From Methanosphaerula subterraneus (GTDB lineage: Archaea; Halobacteriota; Methanomicrobia; Methanomicrobiales; Methanospirillaceae), in assembly GCF_052055875.1 (NCBI RefSeq), contig NZ_CP170508.1, positions 1,550,001 through 1,614,000 on the forward strand: a stretch of 64,000 nucleotides of DNA, in the 5' to 3' direction. The translations under genes were made by a program, and so were the position numbers. Positions 35,665 to 44,950 of the stretch are shown piece by piece. The notes under the pieces were generated by a model. That model was not told the origin of the DNA, did not search any database, and worked only from the letters and a program-made list of their open reading frames with translations. Each line of letters starts with the position of its first letter. The first letter of the stretch is position 1.

Positions 35665-36570
35665 ATGCCAGTGGTTTCAGTCGTCATCCCCCTCTACAAC
35701 AAAGGCCCCTACATTGCCCGTGCGCTGAACTCAATCTTCACTCAGACTTTCCAGGACTTTGAAGTGATCGTCGTCGACGACGGCTCCACAGATGACGGAG
35801 CGGCGGTCGTCAGGGGATTTGAAGACCCACGGATCAGGCTGATCCAGCAGGAGAACCAGGGGGTCTCGGCGGCAAGGAATCGAGGTATTACCGCATCCAG
35901 ATATAATTTCATTGCATTATTAGATGCAGATGATGAATGGTCACAAAACCATTTAGAAATTTTAATTGATCTTAGTTTAAAATACCCAACCTGTGCTCTC
36001 TTCTCAACAAGTTGCTCCCGTGTCGAAAATTACAAAAAGCAGACATTTGAGATAAAGGGGATTCCCAAACCGCCTTGGGATGGAATAATAATTAATTATT
36101 TTACAATAATTGCAAAGAATGGGTCAACTCTCTTAACATCATCATCTGTTGGAATTAAAAAAGATGCAATATTGAGCATTGGAGGATTTCCTCTGGGAAT
36201 CAAGCAATTTGAAGACGAATGTGTTTGGGGAAAAATTGCATTACGTTACAATATTGCCTTTAGTTGGAACGGGGAAGTAAAATATCATTCGGTAAAAGGA
36301 AGCGCCAGTGATCAATTGTTGCCCATAAAAGAGCACCCATTTATCAATTATGCAAAAAATAATTTGAGTACGGAAACATTATCTCCATCAATTGTCAGAG
36401 ATTTAGAGAGGTATATTATTACATTATATATAGAAGTTGGATGCAGAAACATTCGGTGTAGAAATTATCATTATGCTTTAGTTAATCTTCGATCCTGCGG
36501 ATGGCATATATTCGAGCCAAGAAATATATATTTAATAATCTGTTCATTGATATTATTAGTAATTAGATAA
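35665..36570 (+). CDS. Family 2 glycosyltransferase, compositional mosaic
   Basis: 301 aa GT-A enzyme: VSVVIPLYNKGPYIARAL, EVIVVDDGSTDDG, GVSAARNRGI and LLDADDEW (the DxD-type metal site near 90-95). The first about 72 codons are GC-rich like the upstream genes; from about 35885 the DNA turns AT-rich and stays so. The conserved donor-binding part is thus native-like, while the acceptor-specificity part looks foreign. The gene starts one base after the pyruvyl transferase stop. Confidence 0.9.
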   Translation: MPVVSVVIPLYNKGPYIARALNSIFTQTFQDFEVIVVDDGSTDDGAAVVRGFEDPRIRLIQQENQGVSAARNRGITASRYNFIALLDADDEWSQNHLEILIDLSLKYPTCALFSTSCSRVENYKKQTFEIKGIPKPPWDGIIINYFTIIAKNGSTLLTSSSVGIKKDAILSIGGFPLGIKQFEDECVWGKIALRYNIAFSWNGEVKYHSVKGSASDQLLPIKEHPFINYAKNNLSTETLSPSIVRDLERYIITLYIEVGCRNIRCRNYHYALVNLRSCGWHIFEPRNIYLIICSLILLVIR

Positions 36571-37330
36571 CTTACTTCGGTAGCGGATCGAAAGTGATGT
36601 AAAATCCAATGATCCAGTATCCAGCCTCAACAGTTCGTTAATATTTAAGATGCGAATGTCAGGTAATCTATTGTCAGAGTGGGATTGAATTTTCTGTGGA
36701 AAGTGCTGTGTTGCATAACTCAATATTGGCTCGAATTGGATTTATTTCACCTAATTATCCCAAGTTTAACTGGCTATTTTCGGTAGTGGCTCTGGATCTG
36801 TCTTTCCGCAGTAACAGACACGATGCCGAAGGCCACAAGCATGCAAGATGAAAATTGAATACCCTCCTCAGCATGTTGTAATAATGTGGGTAGGCAAGAC
36901 TCTACGAATTTTGGGACAGAGATCCCGGCATGAAAACTAGTCAAGCCATTAACTCATCGAAGCATACATGCGTCATGGAACGCGGATATTAAATTACCTT
37001 CGAGGAATAATGTCCTACCCACACCATGAGGCATTACGATGCAACCCCACTACAACTGTGTATGCGGTGTAGATGTACAAAAAGCCAACCCTCAAGAGGC
37101 TCTTCTTTCTCTTCCGAGCAGTCGAAGTCCTGATATACTCATGGAGGGACGATATCTAGAAAATGATAGTGGCCCTCAATGGCGTCTTGAATGAGATTCT
37201 GGGGCTGCTTGGGCCAGAATGTGAAAAACATTATCGGCTGAAAAATTTTTGAGGAATGTCAGCAACACAGCAAGAAACGAGAAAATTTAAAAAAATCTCC
37301 CGAATTGGAGTTATTTAGATGATCTTCATA
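36571..37330. other. 760-bp non-coding stretch, probably decayed DNA
   Basis: There is no frame longer than about 40 codons with coding character. Scattered pieces on the plus strand near 37100-37250 (KKPTLKRLFFLFRAVEV, NEILGLLGPECEKHYRLKNF) hint at an eroded ORF, possibly a transposase, but I cannot name a family. It separates two convergent gene groups. Confidence 0.5.
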
Positions 37331-39187
37331 TCACTGATACGCAAACACTGAGCCACTATCATAAACTCGATTGAAACCAGCGGCATTTATTAAATCATCC
37401 TGGATATAATCTGGTTCATAAGTGTTAGTGAAAAACATTAACGGACCTGTGAGGATTGTATCTCTGATGAGGATCAAATCACCCTTCATTCTCAGAATAT
37501 TTTGATCTCCAATTTCTTTATCAAACGATTTGATATTATAACCTAAGTAACCTAGATAATATGCGAAAAAACTATCGGATTTAATTATGCCATAATAATG
37601 ATCTAGGATTGTTCTAGCCTGTAGTTCGGACTCAATGGGTGCTGCTCTCCAGTTTGAATTAGGTGAAAACATTGAATTATCTGTATTCGCTGGTGGACTC
37701 ATGATCATGAAGAAACTTAAGACGACAACAAATCCAAAGACAAAGCAGTAGAATAAAATAGGTTTTCTTATTTTCAATGTCCCGATGGTGTAAATAGCAA
37801 CTGCCAGCGGGATGCTCAGGAGAATCTGGGCGTAAAACCACCACCTAGCCTCAATATCAGGGTGCCCAGTGATGAGCGAAAAAAAACCAAATGCAAGGGG
37901 GGCCATTCCAACCCAGGCCAGGGCAAATGTCAAGTCGCTCCCTTTCCGGGAGATCATATAAAAGATACCAGTGAACGAAAATATGAAGAACAGGAAAACT
38001 CCGAAGTTATTGAACAATTGCTCCCCAAGGGGGGCAGCGACTGCATAATTCTGAAACTGTACAGGGGTACTCGTGAAAATATCTGAGATAAACCCCAACT
38101 TAATGAAGTTACCTAATATTACTACACCTTCAGAAGCATATGTCCACCAAGCAAACATCGCCGTAATAAATACGATCGGAACTGATAAAGATATATTATT
38201 CTCTACTCTTGAATGATAAACCCACCAATAAATGGCAAGCGCACTCCAGGCGACAAAGAGGATTATAGCCATGCACATAGCTGTAATGGTATGTGTCAGG
38301 ATGATTGTGGCTAATACCATGATACAGAGTAGCACAGACGGAAAGGGGGAACTACCCCTTAATCTGAAGAAGATCAGGTAGAGAGCAATCGGGATAAATA
38401 TAGCAGCAAAAGCATTTGGGATGGACCAATAAGACATGAATATGTGATAGTTTGAAATAATTACCAAGAGTGTGGCCAGCAACCCTACCCGATGGTTCTT
38501 AAACAAGCGGTTGGCAATAAGGAATACAAATACTACATTGCAAATGACCTGACCTAGGCTCACCGAAACCATTGCTGCAAACTTGTAAGTAAAGCCGGTA
38601 ACGAGTGAGGTTGTAGCGACTAGGAGATGGAAAAGGGGTAACTTTGAGTATACAAATCCGTCAGGAATGTAGCCTTTATCGAGAATTTCGTTAGTAAAAG
38701 CGAAATGATACATGGGATCGACCCCAATCAGACCCGGGAAGATTAGGAGTTGGGACCAAGCGATGCTCACCCCTAAAAGCATAATCTGGATGAGGATGAG
38801 ACCAGCATGTCGCCTACCCGACATGAAGATCTCACAGGCAATAAAGCCTGCCATGAATACCATCAAAATAAAATAAAGGAGAGGACGCTCATAGAGATTT
38901 GGTCGAAAATGTAATGAAAGAACGCTAAGGGTGTAGAGCCCAAAAAAACAGATCTCCCAGAAGGTAGTCATGGCTCTAGACTCAGGAAGATGAAATTCGA
39001 TGGGGTTGTTTTTCCGGATCAGCAACCACAAGAGGCAGGAGCCAAGGGCCAGAACCCCGGCGAGTTGATAAACCACCCGGCCGATCTCCTGCCCCATATA
39101 GATGATCAGTACTAGTGAGAGGATTACCCCTGCAATGGCAAGCGTTTTATCCAGATCACGCAGAAGAAACGAGTCGTTTAATCCCAT
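37331..39187 (-). CDS. Multi-pass membrane protein (possible GT-C-like or polymerase)
   Basis: 618 aa with about 12-14 hydrophobic segments, starting MGLNDSFLLRDLDK at 39187. A long extracytoplasmic-type C-terminal domain (about 505-618) has no helix. IGVDPMYHFAFTNEIL near residues 162-177 places acidic/His residues in the first large loop, as in GT-C oligosaccharyl- or mannosyl-transferases. It could also be a Wzy-like polymerase. It follows the GT4 gene by one base. AT-rich. Confidence 0.75.
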   Translation of the reverse strand: MGLNDSFLLRDLDKTLAIAGVILSLVLIIYMGQEIGRVVYQLAGVLALGSCLLWLLIRKNNPIEFHLPESRAMTTFWEICFFGLYTLSVLSLHFRPNLYERPLLYFILMVFMAGFIACEIFMSGRRHAGLILIQIMLLGVSIAWSQLLIFPGLIGVDPMYHFAFTNEILDKGYIPDGFVYSKLPLFHLLVATTSLVTGFTYKFAAMVSVSLGQVICNVVFVFLIANRLFKNHRVGLLATLLVIISNYHIFMSYWSIPNAFAAIFIPIALYLIFFRLRGSSPFPSVLLCIMVLATIILTHTITAMCMAIILFVAWSALAIYWWVYHSRVENNISLSVPIVFITAMFAWWTYASEGVVILGNFIKLGFISDIFTSTPVQFQNYAVAAPLGEQLFNNFGVFLFFIFSFTGIFYMISRKGSDLTFALAWVGMAPLAFGFFSLITGHPDIEARWWFYAQILLSIPLAVAIYTIGTLKIRKPILFYCFVFGFVVVLSFFMIMSPPANTDNSMFSPNSNWRAAPIESELQARTILDHYYGIIKSDSFFAYYLGYLGYNIKSFDKEIGDQNILRMKGDLILIRDTILTGPLMFFTNTYEPDYIQDDLINAAGFNRVYDSGSVFAYQ

Positions 39188-39188
39188 A

Positions 39189-40310
39189 TTATATCTCTTC
39201 AAGCACTTCCTTCCACTGGGCAACCACGCGCTCGAACGTGAAATTTTCCTCCACAAAACGCTTCCCACTATCCGCGATCTGCTCCAGTTCCTGAGAGTTC
39301 AAGGCCCGGATCACGTTCATCGCGATGCACTCAGGGGAGTTATTCTCCATAATAAATCCTGTCTTGCCATCTATTATAACATCCGGTATCACCCCGACAG
39401 GGGTCGCGAGCACCGGCGTACCGCAGGCCATCGCTTCGAGCATGATGTTCGGGAGCCCCTCGGTGTAGGAGGGGAGGACGAGGAGGCGCAGTTGGTTCAG
39501 GTATGGGGGAAGGTCGTCGTGAGAGATCCAGCCAGGGAGGTCGACGCAGGTGGTGATTCCCCCTTCCTGCAGGGAAGCCACGATCGTCTCCTTCAACTGC
39601 CCATCTCCACCGATGAGCACACGAAGGCCTCGCTGGCTACTGAAGATAGCAGGGAGAGCTTGAGCAAAGTTCTGGACGCCTTTTTCCTTGCTCAGCCGGC
39701 CAATATAGCCGATGAGGGGGGGCCGGTCAGACAGGGGGATAGTGACAGAGAAGACATTGAAATCAAGGAAGTGCTCGTAGGCGATGAGGATTTTTTGGCG
39801 ATATTTTTCGAGGTTCCACTCCGAGATAAGAGCGGGCGAGTAAAGAATGATTTTAGACGCAAGAAAATAGTTGAATTTGGCAAAAAATACAACAATCGGT
39901 GTGAGGAGGGTTTGCTGGTACTTCATCATAGATTCAGTTGATGAAGTTAATGACATAATAACAGGTTTCCGCAGGATCTTTGCAAGAAATACGCACGGCA
40001 GCAAAGCTTCTCCACCAATCGGGAATATCCAGATATCAACATTCTTTGACAATTTCATCATGTGGAAGGTTATAGTCACTTGGGTCTTGGCATAGTTGTA
40101 GATTCTAGTGATTGCATTCGAGCCAGAAATATGATATATTAACTCAAAGTGAGAGTCTTTTAACATCTGGGCAACGTCTATCCCTGCATTCCCTGTTATA
40201 ATGTAGACCTGATTTGCAAGGCAATTGACTATAGTTGTTAGGTTGTATAATGGAATTTCGTTTGACTTTCCAATTGGAAAAGTAACTATTCCAATATTGC
40301 AGTTACCCAT
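39189..40310 (-). CDS. Family 4 glycosyltransferase, compositional mosaic
   Basis: 373 aa GT-B enzyme. The C-terminal half carries GYIGRLSKEKGVQNF, VLIGGDGQLKE, LVLPSYTEGLPNIMLEAMACGTPV (EX7E nucleotide-sugar site). This half, about 39190-39830, is GC-rich, whereas the N-terminal acceptor half (39830-40310) is AT-rich. The junction falls near the interdomain linker, suggesting that a new acceptor domain was recombined onto a resident donor domain. Confidence 0.9.
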   Translation of the reverse strand: MGNCNIGIVTFPIGKSNEIPLYNLTTIVNCLANQVYIITGNAGIDVAQMLKDSHFELIYHISGSNAITRIYNYAKTQVTITFHMMKLSKNVDIWIFPIGGEALLPCVFLAKILRKPVIMSLTSSTESMMKYQQTLLTPIVVFFAKFNYFLASKIILYSPALISEWNLEKYRQKILIAYEHFLDFNVFSVTIPLSDRPPLIGYIGRLSKEKGVQNFAQALPAIFSSQRGLRVLIGGDGQLKETIVASLQEGGITTCVDLPGWISHDDLPPYLNQLRLLVLPSYTEGLPNIMLEAMACGTPVLATPVGVIPDVIIDGKTGFIMENNSPECIAMNVIRALNSQELEQIADSGKRFVEENFTFERVVAQWKEVLEEI

Positions 40311-40372
40311 GACTTTTCAACTCCATTTTTTGAGATTGACATTATAATTAGTTGACATTCTACACCAATTTT

Positions 40373-40684
40373 CTAATTAGGGTCATTCTTAAAACTACAA
40401 TGAAAATCCTTACTTTTCCATTCCTGTTCATTCTCGGCCTTCTTAATCTCTCCGGGCAAATGAATCCAGAACTGTAGCGCTTTGAATGGAATCGTTTCGC
40501 GTACTGGGACTGGCCAGATTTTGAGATTATCATAAGGCAGGTGTTCGGTGTCGTCTATCGCAGGAGTGAACACAACGACCTGATGGCCCAGCTTTGCAAG
40601 TTCTTCTGTAAGATGCGCTGCATAGACGCCGGCACCCCCGATGACAAACGGCGGATACTCAAACGTGACAAACGCAACCCGCAT
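40373..40684 (-). pseudogene. N-terminal fragment of a family 4 glycosyltransferase
   Basis: 103 codons: VAFVTFEYPPFVIGGAGVYA and HLTEELAKLGHQVVVFTPA are the GT4 N-terminal Rossmann start, but the frame ends where about 280 further residues should follow and no donor domain is nearby. It is a truncated remnant between two intact GT4 genes. Confidence 0.75.
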
Positions 40685-40834
40685 ACATCCCTCCGACCTG
40701 TTTCACAACGCTCTCTTGCAAGGAACTCCTCAACAGATCTCCACCACCCCAACCATTTTCCTGTTTTCGATAAGCGCGTGCTATCTATCATCCTCTGAGG
40801 TACACATTGCCTTTCCGAGACTGTAAAAAGAAGA

Positions 40835-41980
40835 TTAAGAGGCATAGCGAGTAAAAACCTCCATGAGTTGTTCACTTGCTTTCTCCCATGAGAAAGCAGA
40901 GGATACATTTTTTCGTGCATAAATGCCCATCGACTCTGCAACATCTCCGTTCTGGGAAATATACAGCAGTTTATCCACTATTTCATCCACAGAATCAGGT
41001 TTTACCAGAAATCCAGATTTGCTATCAACCACACTCTCCATTGGCCCACCACTCCTTGCTGCAATGACAGGTGTCCATGCAGCCTGGGCCTCAATAGGAA
41101 CAAGCCCAAATGGTTCATTGATACTGGGGAAAACAACACACTGAGCCCTTGCATAGTATGAGATTAAAAGATCTCTACTTATCTTTCCGGTAAAGGTGAC
41201 AATATCTGTCAGGCCCAATTCTAGGCTCTGCTCTATGAGTTTTCCTTTCTCCTCACCATCACCAACAATTACTAATTTTTTGTTGATTCCCTTCTGTTTT
41301 AAGAGGAATAACGCGTCTAATACCAGATCAATTCGTTTAAAACTCGTTAATTGTGAAACACAGAGGATATATTCCTCTTTTTCTGCAGGATGTACAGGGA
41401 ACTCCGAAATATCCACCCCTGGATAAATCACTTCGACTTTAGAGATACCATAAACCTCTCTGCACCGCTCCGCAGTGAACCTGCTATTAACCAGGACATA
41501 ATCAGCTTGAGGGACAAGATAATTATCAATTTTTTTCATCACAGGGTTCGATAATTGGGCAAAAAAACGCATAGGAAATGGTAACCCATCAATCACCCGC
41601 TGATCATGGACAAAGGAACTTGGTTCATGACAGAACCATATACACGGGATATCTGGGTTATGTTTCTTGTATAAAAATCCCCAGTAACTTGCCGGGAATA
41701 CATGGGGAAAGATGATATCTGGATGGATTTCATCGATAATCCTTTCAACTTTTTTGTAGATCCCAAGGCAATTCACCCAGTAAGAGATCGTATTTGGGAG
41801 GGAGCCACCGACAAAAACAAAATGAATCCCAGGATATTTCTGTGGTAAATCCGGAAATCCACTCTGAGAAATAATAGAAACCTTTACTCCCCGCGCTACT
41901 AATCGTTTTGCGGTCTCAAGAACAACAATCCCTGCTCCACCAGGATAGGTGAAATGTGGATACAAATATACTACATGCAT
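40835..41980 (-). CDS. Family 4 glycosyltransferase
   Basis: 381 aa from the ATG at 41980 (MHVVYLYPHFTYPGGAG). The donor site is clear: LCVSQLTSFKRIDLVLDAL, VIVGDGEEKGKL, VVFPSINEPFGLVPIEAQAAWTPV. It adds a sugar from a nucleotide donor to a glycan intermediate at the cytoplasmic membrane face. AT-rich throughout. A GTG 9 nt further upstream would add three residues. Confidence 0.9.
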   Translation of the reverse strand: MHVVYLYPHFTYPGGAGIVVLETAKRLVARGVKVSIISQSGFPDLPQKYPGIHFVFVGGSLPNTISYWVNCLGIYKKVERIIDEIHPDIIFPHVFPASYWGFLYKKHNPDIPCIWFCHEPSSFVHDQRVIDGLPFPMRFFAQLSNPVMKKIDNYLVPQADYVLVNSRFTAERCREVYGISKVEVIYPGVDISEFPVHPAEKEEYILCVSQLTSFKRIDLVLDALFLLKQKGINKKLVIVGDGEEKGKLIEQSLELGLTDIVTFTGKISRDLLISYYARAQCVVFPSINEPFGLVPIEAQAAWTPVIAARSGGPMESVVDSKSGFLVKPDSVDEIVDKLLYISQNGDVAESMGIYARKNVSSAFSWEKASEQLMEVFTRYAS

Positions 41981-41989
41981 GAAAATCAC

Positions 41990-42615
41990 GAAATATTACT
42001 ACACATTCCAGCAATATTGCCGGAATATAATGGCTTATCTGTCCGTTTAGAGCGAGTCGCGCAATTTTCAAAAACACCGACAAATTCCTCAGCATAGTGA
42101 TTGTATGTATGATCCTTAAGGACCCGTTTCAAGGCACACTTCCACATATTTGTGTAATCCTCAATAGATGATAATACCCAATAATAAGTTTCTATTGCCT
42201 CGTCCTCGCAGTTTGGAATAACTAATGTTGCTGAAGCACTGATGATCGTGTGCGACTTTAGGGTGATATTTAGGCAAATCATACTCCTGCAGCAGAAATC
42301 CTTGACTGCTTCGGATGCGAGATCCATAAGGGCATCAAACGCTTCCCCCGATGCCCATAAAAACATTAAGATTGAATTCCCGGAATGGCCACAATCCAAG
42401 ATGCTTAAACCCCTGTACATCTTCACCCATCGAAGGAGACGGCCTCTTGGAAAAGGTAACATCGCCGGCAAGGATGTAGAATACCTGTTCGTACGCAACG
42501 ACGTTCTTTCCCTGAGCCATGTTCCTCTCCTGATTGATCCTTCCATTTGATAAAGTCCAGACTGTTGAAAACTTTCTCTTTCAAATCAGTGACTCTAGCA
42601 AAAAATGCACGATAG
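41990..42615 (-). pseudogene. Frameshifted ORF remnant between glycosyltransferases
   Basis: Coding-like pieces occur in different minus-strand frames. MAQGKNVVAYEQVFYILAGD (42520 down to 42335, 61 codons) has a strong AGGAGAGG site. A following piece (ALMDLASEAVKDF..., YNHYAEEFVGVFEN) ends near 41990. The frame changes make an intact product unlikely. The ancestral family is not recognisable; the 61-codon ORF could be translated alone. Confidence 0.5.
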
Positions 42616-43806
42616 TCAGGTTGCACGGATAATCAACTCCAACGACTTCTCAAAACAATCAGTGATAGTCTCCCAGTCATTCGGTTCGACGAAGAGACGG
42701 GACTGCCTCCCATACCCCTCGCACGTACCATTATTCGCAAGCTCGATAGCCATCGTCACCGCCTCCCCGGGGGAGTCGATGTAGACGACGCCGTTGCCGG
42801 CCCCGAACTCCTTCTTCAGACCGGAGAGGCTGGTGGCGATCACCGGCTTGCCGGCTGCCATGTACTCGTACATCTTGATCGGCACGATGTTCTGCATGAT
42901 CTCGTTCTTCTGCGCAGGGAGGAGACAGATATCGCCGGCCGCGATGAAATCAGGGATCGTCTCGTAGGGCTGCCAGCCGACGGTGATCACCCGCTCGTCC
43001 ATCCCGTCGATCGCTTTGATCTCCTGGATGTAATCCCAGAGGTCCCCGTTCCCGACAACGAGCAGTTTCAGGTTGGGCAGATCCCGCCGCTTGATCAGCC
43101 CGTCGATCACCTCCTTCAACCCGGAGAAGTCGTAGAGCCAGCCCATGAAGAAGAGGACGAGGTCGCCATCGCCGAGGCCGAGTTCCTGTCGTTTCTTCTC
43201 CCGGTCGGCAGCACTGAACCACGCGAGGTCGACGCCGGCCCGAATCACCTGGGTCTTCGTGCGGGGGGCCCCCATCCCGATGGTGTAGTCCCGGAGTCCT
43301 TCGTTGATGGAGAGGACGAGGTCGGCCGAGGCGTAGTTGCTCCGCTCGACGGCGCATGCAAGCCGCCGGAAGGGCCGCTGCGGCACGAGCCGGTGGAGCT
43401 CATCGATACAGTAATAAACGAAAGGGATGCCACGCTGATGGCAGAGGGCGATGGCCATCCGTGCGTTCAGGATCCCGAACCCGAGCACGACGTCAGGCTT
43501 GAACTCGTCGAGCTGCCGGATGATCTCCTTCCTGTGGGTGTAGAGCAGGGAGACATATTCCAGAACCGGGGCCTGGATGATCGACGGCCGGATGACCGTG
43601 ATATCGGCGCCGGGGACCGCCTTGGGTTGGGCAGTCCGGACAGTCCTCGTCAGGATGATCTTCCGCTCCTCTTTCTTCCGCCAGAGGATGTCGAAGTCGA
43701 TCACCCGTGTCTCGTGCCCCCGCTGAACGAGCCGTTCCAGAAGGTGGTGACTCTGGTGGGGACCGCGGGCGATCCAATTCGACTCCTGGACAACGAAGAT
43801 CTTCAT
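42616..43806 (-). CDS. Family 4 glycosyltransferase
   Basis: 396 aa GT-B protein. N-terminal SNWIARGPHQSHHLLERLVQRG; C-terminal FFMGWLYDFSGLKEVIDGL, LLVVGNGDLWDYI, and QNIVPIKMYEYMAAGKPVIAT donor motif. Mostly GC-rich, unlike the genes to its left, so the island ends here. It is the most downstream of the intact GC-rich genes on this strand after the two epimerase genes. Confidence 0.9.
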   Translation of the reverse strand: MKIFVVQESNWIARGPHQSHHLLERLVQRGHETRVIDFDILWRKKEERKIILTRTVRTAQPKAVPGADITVIRPSIIQAPVLEYVSLLYTHRKEIIRQLDEFKPDVVLGFGILNARMAIALCHQRGIPFVYYCIDELHRLVPQRPFRRLACAVERSNYASADLVLSINEGLRDYTIGMGAPRTKTQVIRAGVDLAWFSAADREKKRQELGLGDGDLVLFFMGWLYDFSGLKEVIDGLIKRRDLPNLKLLVVGNGDLWDYIQEIKAIDGMDERVITVGWQPYETIPDFIAAGDICLLPAQKNEIMQNIVPIKMYEYMAAGKPVIATSLSGLKKEFGAGNGVVYIDSPGEAVTMAIELANNGTCEGYGRQSRLFVEPNDWETITDCFEKSLELIIRAT

Positions 43807-43867
43807 GCAGCCGGCCTCGAGTGTGGGTGGTACAAAATCTTACTGGGTGGAGGGAGACGAGTCCCCC

Positions 43868-44947
43868 TCAGGCCCGAAATTTGACACAATCCGGGGTTTT
43901 GATGGGAACACCCTGATCCTGCACATCTTTTACATCTCTACGAACCTGGGGGAACTCTGCGTGCGTATCGATCCTCTCCCAGTTCTCGGCAAACCAGTCG
44001 TACGTATTCTCCAGACCCTTCGAGAAGGTCGTCTGCGGCTCGTACCCGAGGAGGGTGCGTGATTTGTCGATACAGGAGAGGAGCCGCGTCTTCACGTCCC
44101 AGTCCCGGCGCGGGGTGAAGTTGATCCCGGCTTCATTCCCGGTCAGGGCGTTCACCGTGTTCGCCATATCGATCACCCGCTGCTCCTCCCCGTTCCCGAG
44201 GTTGAACGCCTCGCCGACGGCCTCGTCCCGGTAGGCCATCAATAACAGACCATTCACGATATCGCCGACATAGGTCCAGTCGCGGGTCTCGGTCCCTTCA
44301 CCGGTGATCGGCAGGGGCAGCCCCTTCATCGCCCAGTAGAAGAAGTTCGGGATCACGTTCCGGTACCGGCCGGGGACCTCCCCGGGCCCATAGGAGTTGA
44401 AGAACCGGGCGTTCACGATCGGGAGGTCGTACATGCTGTGGAAGTAGTTGGTGTACAGTTCTCCGAGCAGTTTGGTGACCTGGTAGGGGGTGTGGAGGTG
44501 GATCGAGACGTCGTGCTCTTTAAACGGCATCTTCGACTCGAGGCCGTAGACCCCGCAGCCTGACGAGGAGTAGACGAACCGCTCGACGCCGACCATCTGG
44601 GCGTACTGGAGAACCTTCAGGATCCCGATACCGTTGACCATCAGATCGGTCTCGGGGTTGTCGACCGAGTTCTGGTTCGCGAAGTGGGCCGCGAGGTGGT
44701 AGACGATGTCAGGCTTCTGCTTGAACGTCCACCGCAGCTTCTCCTCGTCGAGGATATCCCCCTCGATGAACTGGATCCGGTCTCCCGCCGCCATGTTCCA
44801 TTCATAGGAGGACGAGAGGCTGTCGAGGATCAGGATCTTTTTGGCTCCGAGGTCGTTCAGTCGCCGTACAAGGTTCCCGCCGATCGCGCCGGCCCCCCCA
44901 GTGACGAGGATCGTCTTCTCCTGGAAAAAATCATGAAAGTCTGTCAT
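43868..44947 (-). CDS. NAD-dependent sugar epimerase/dehydratase (extended SDR)
   Basis: 359 aa. The NAD motif VTGGAGAIGGNLV (15-27), a SSSGCGVYG active-site strand and the YxxxK pair in HTPYQVTKLLGELY (near 154-158) are present, with a C-terminal substrate domain (RDWTYVGDIVNGLL). It probably works on a UDP- or GDP-sugar as a C4-epimerase or dehydratase. It lies 3 nt after the next SDR gene, forming an operon with it and wecB. Confidence 0.9.
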   Translation of the reverse strand: MTDFHDFFQEKTILVTGGAGAIGGNLVRRLNDLGAKKILILDSLSSSYEWNMAAGDRIQFIEGDILDEEKLRWTFKQKPDIVYHLAAHFANQNSVDNPETDLMVNGIGILKVLQYAQMVGVERFVYSSSGCGVYGLESKMPFKEHDVSIHLHTPYQVTKLLGELYTNYFHSMYDLPIVNARFFNSYGPGEVPGRYRNVIPNFFYWAMKGLPLPITGEGTETRDWTYVGDIVNGLLLMAYRDEAVGEAFNLGNGEEQRVIDMANTVNALTGNEAGINFTPRRDWDVKTRLLSCIDKSRTLLGYEPQTTFSKGLENTYDWFAENWERIDTHAEFPQVRRDVKDVQDQGVPIKTPDCVKFRA

Positions 44948-44950
44948 TGT

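Larger units (their letters stand above)
35885..42550. other. AT-rich island in the glycan cluster
   Basis: From inside the GT2 gene to the start of the 42616-43806 gene, base composition drops well below that of the flanking genes, apart from patches at about 39190-39830 and 40400-40700. The island holds glycosyltransferases, a multi-pass membrane protein and several gene remnants. It looks like imported, repeatedly recombined DNA. Confidence 0.7.

Noticed and set aside
36571..37330. Possible insertion sequence remnant
   Set aside because: Short peptide pieces are suggestive, but no terminal repeats or recognisable transposase motif could be identified, so it is listed only as decayed DNA.
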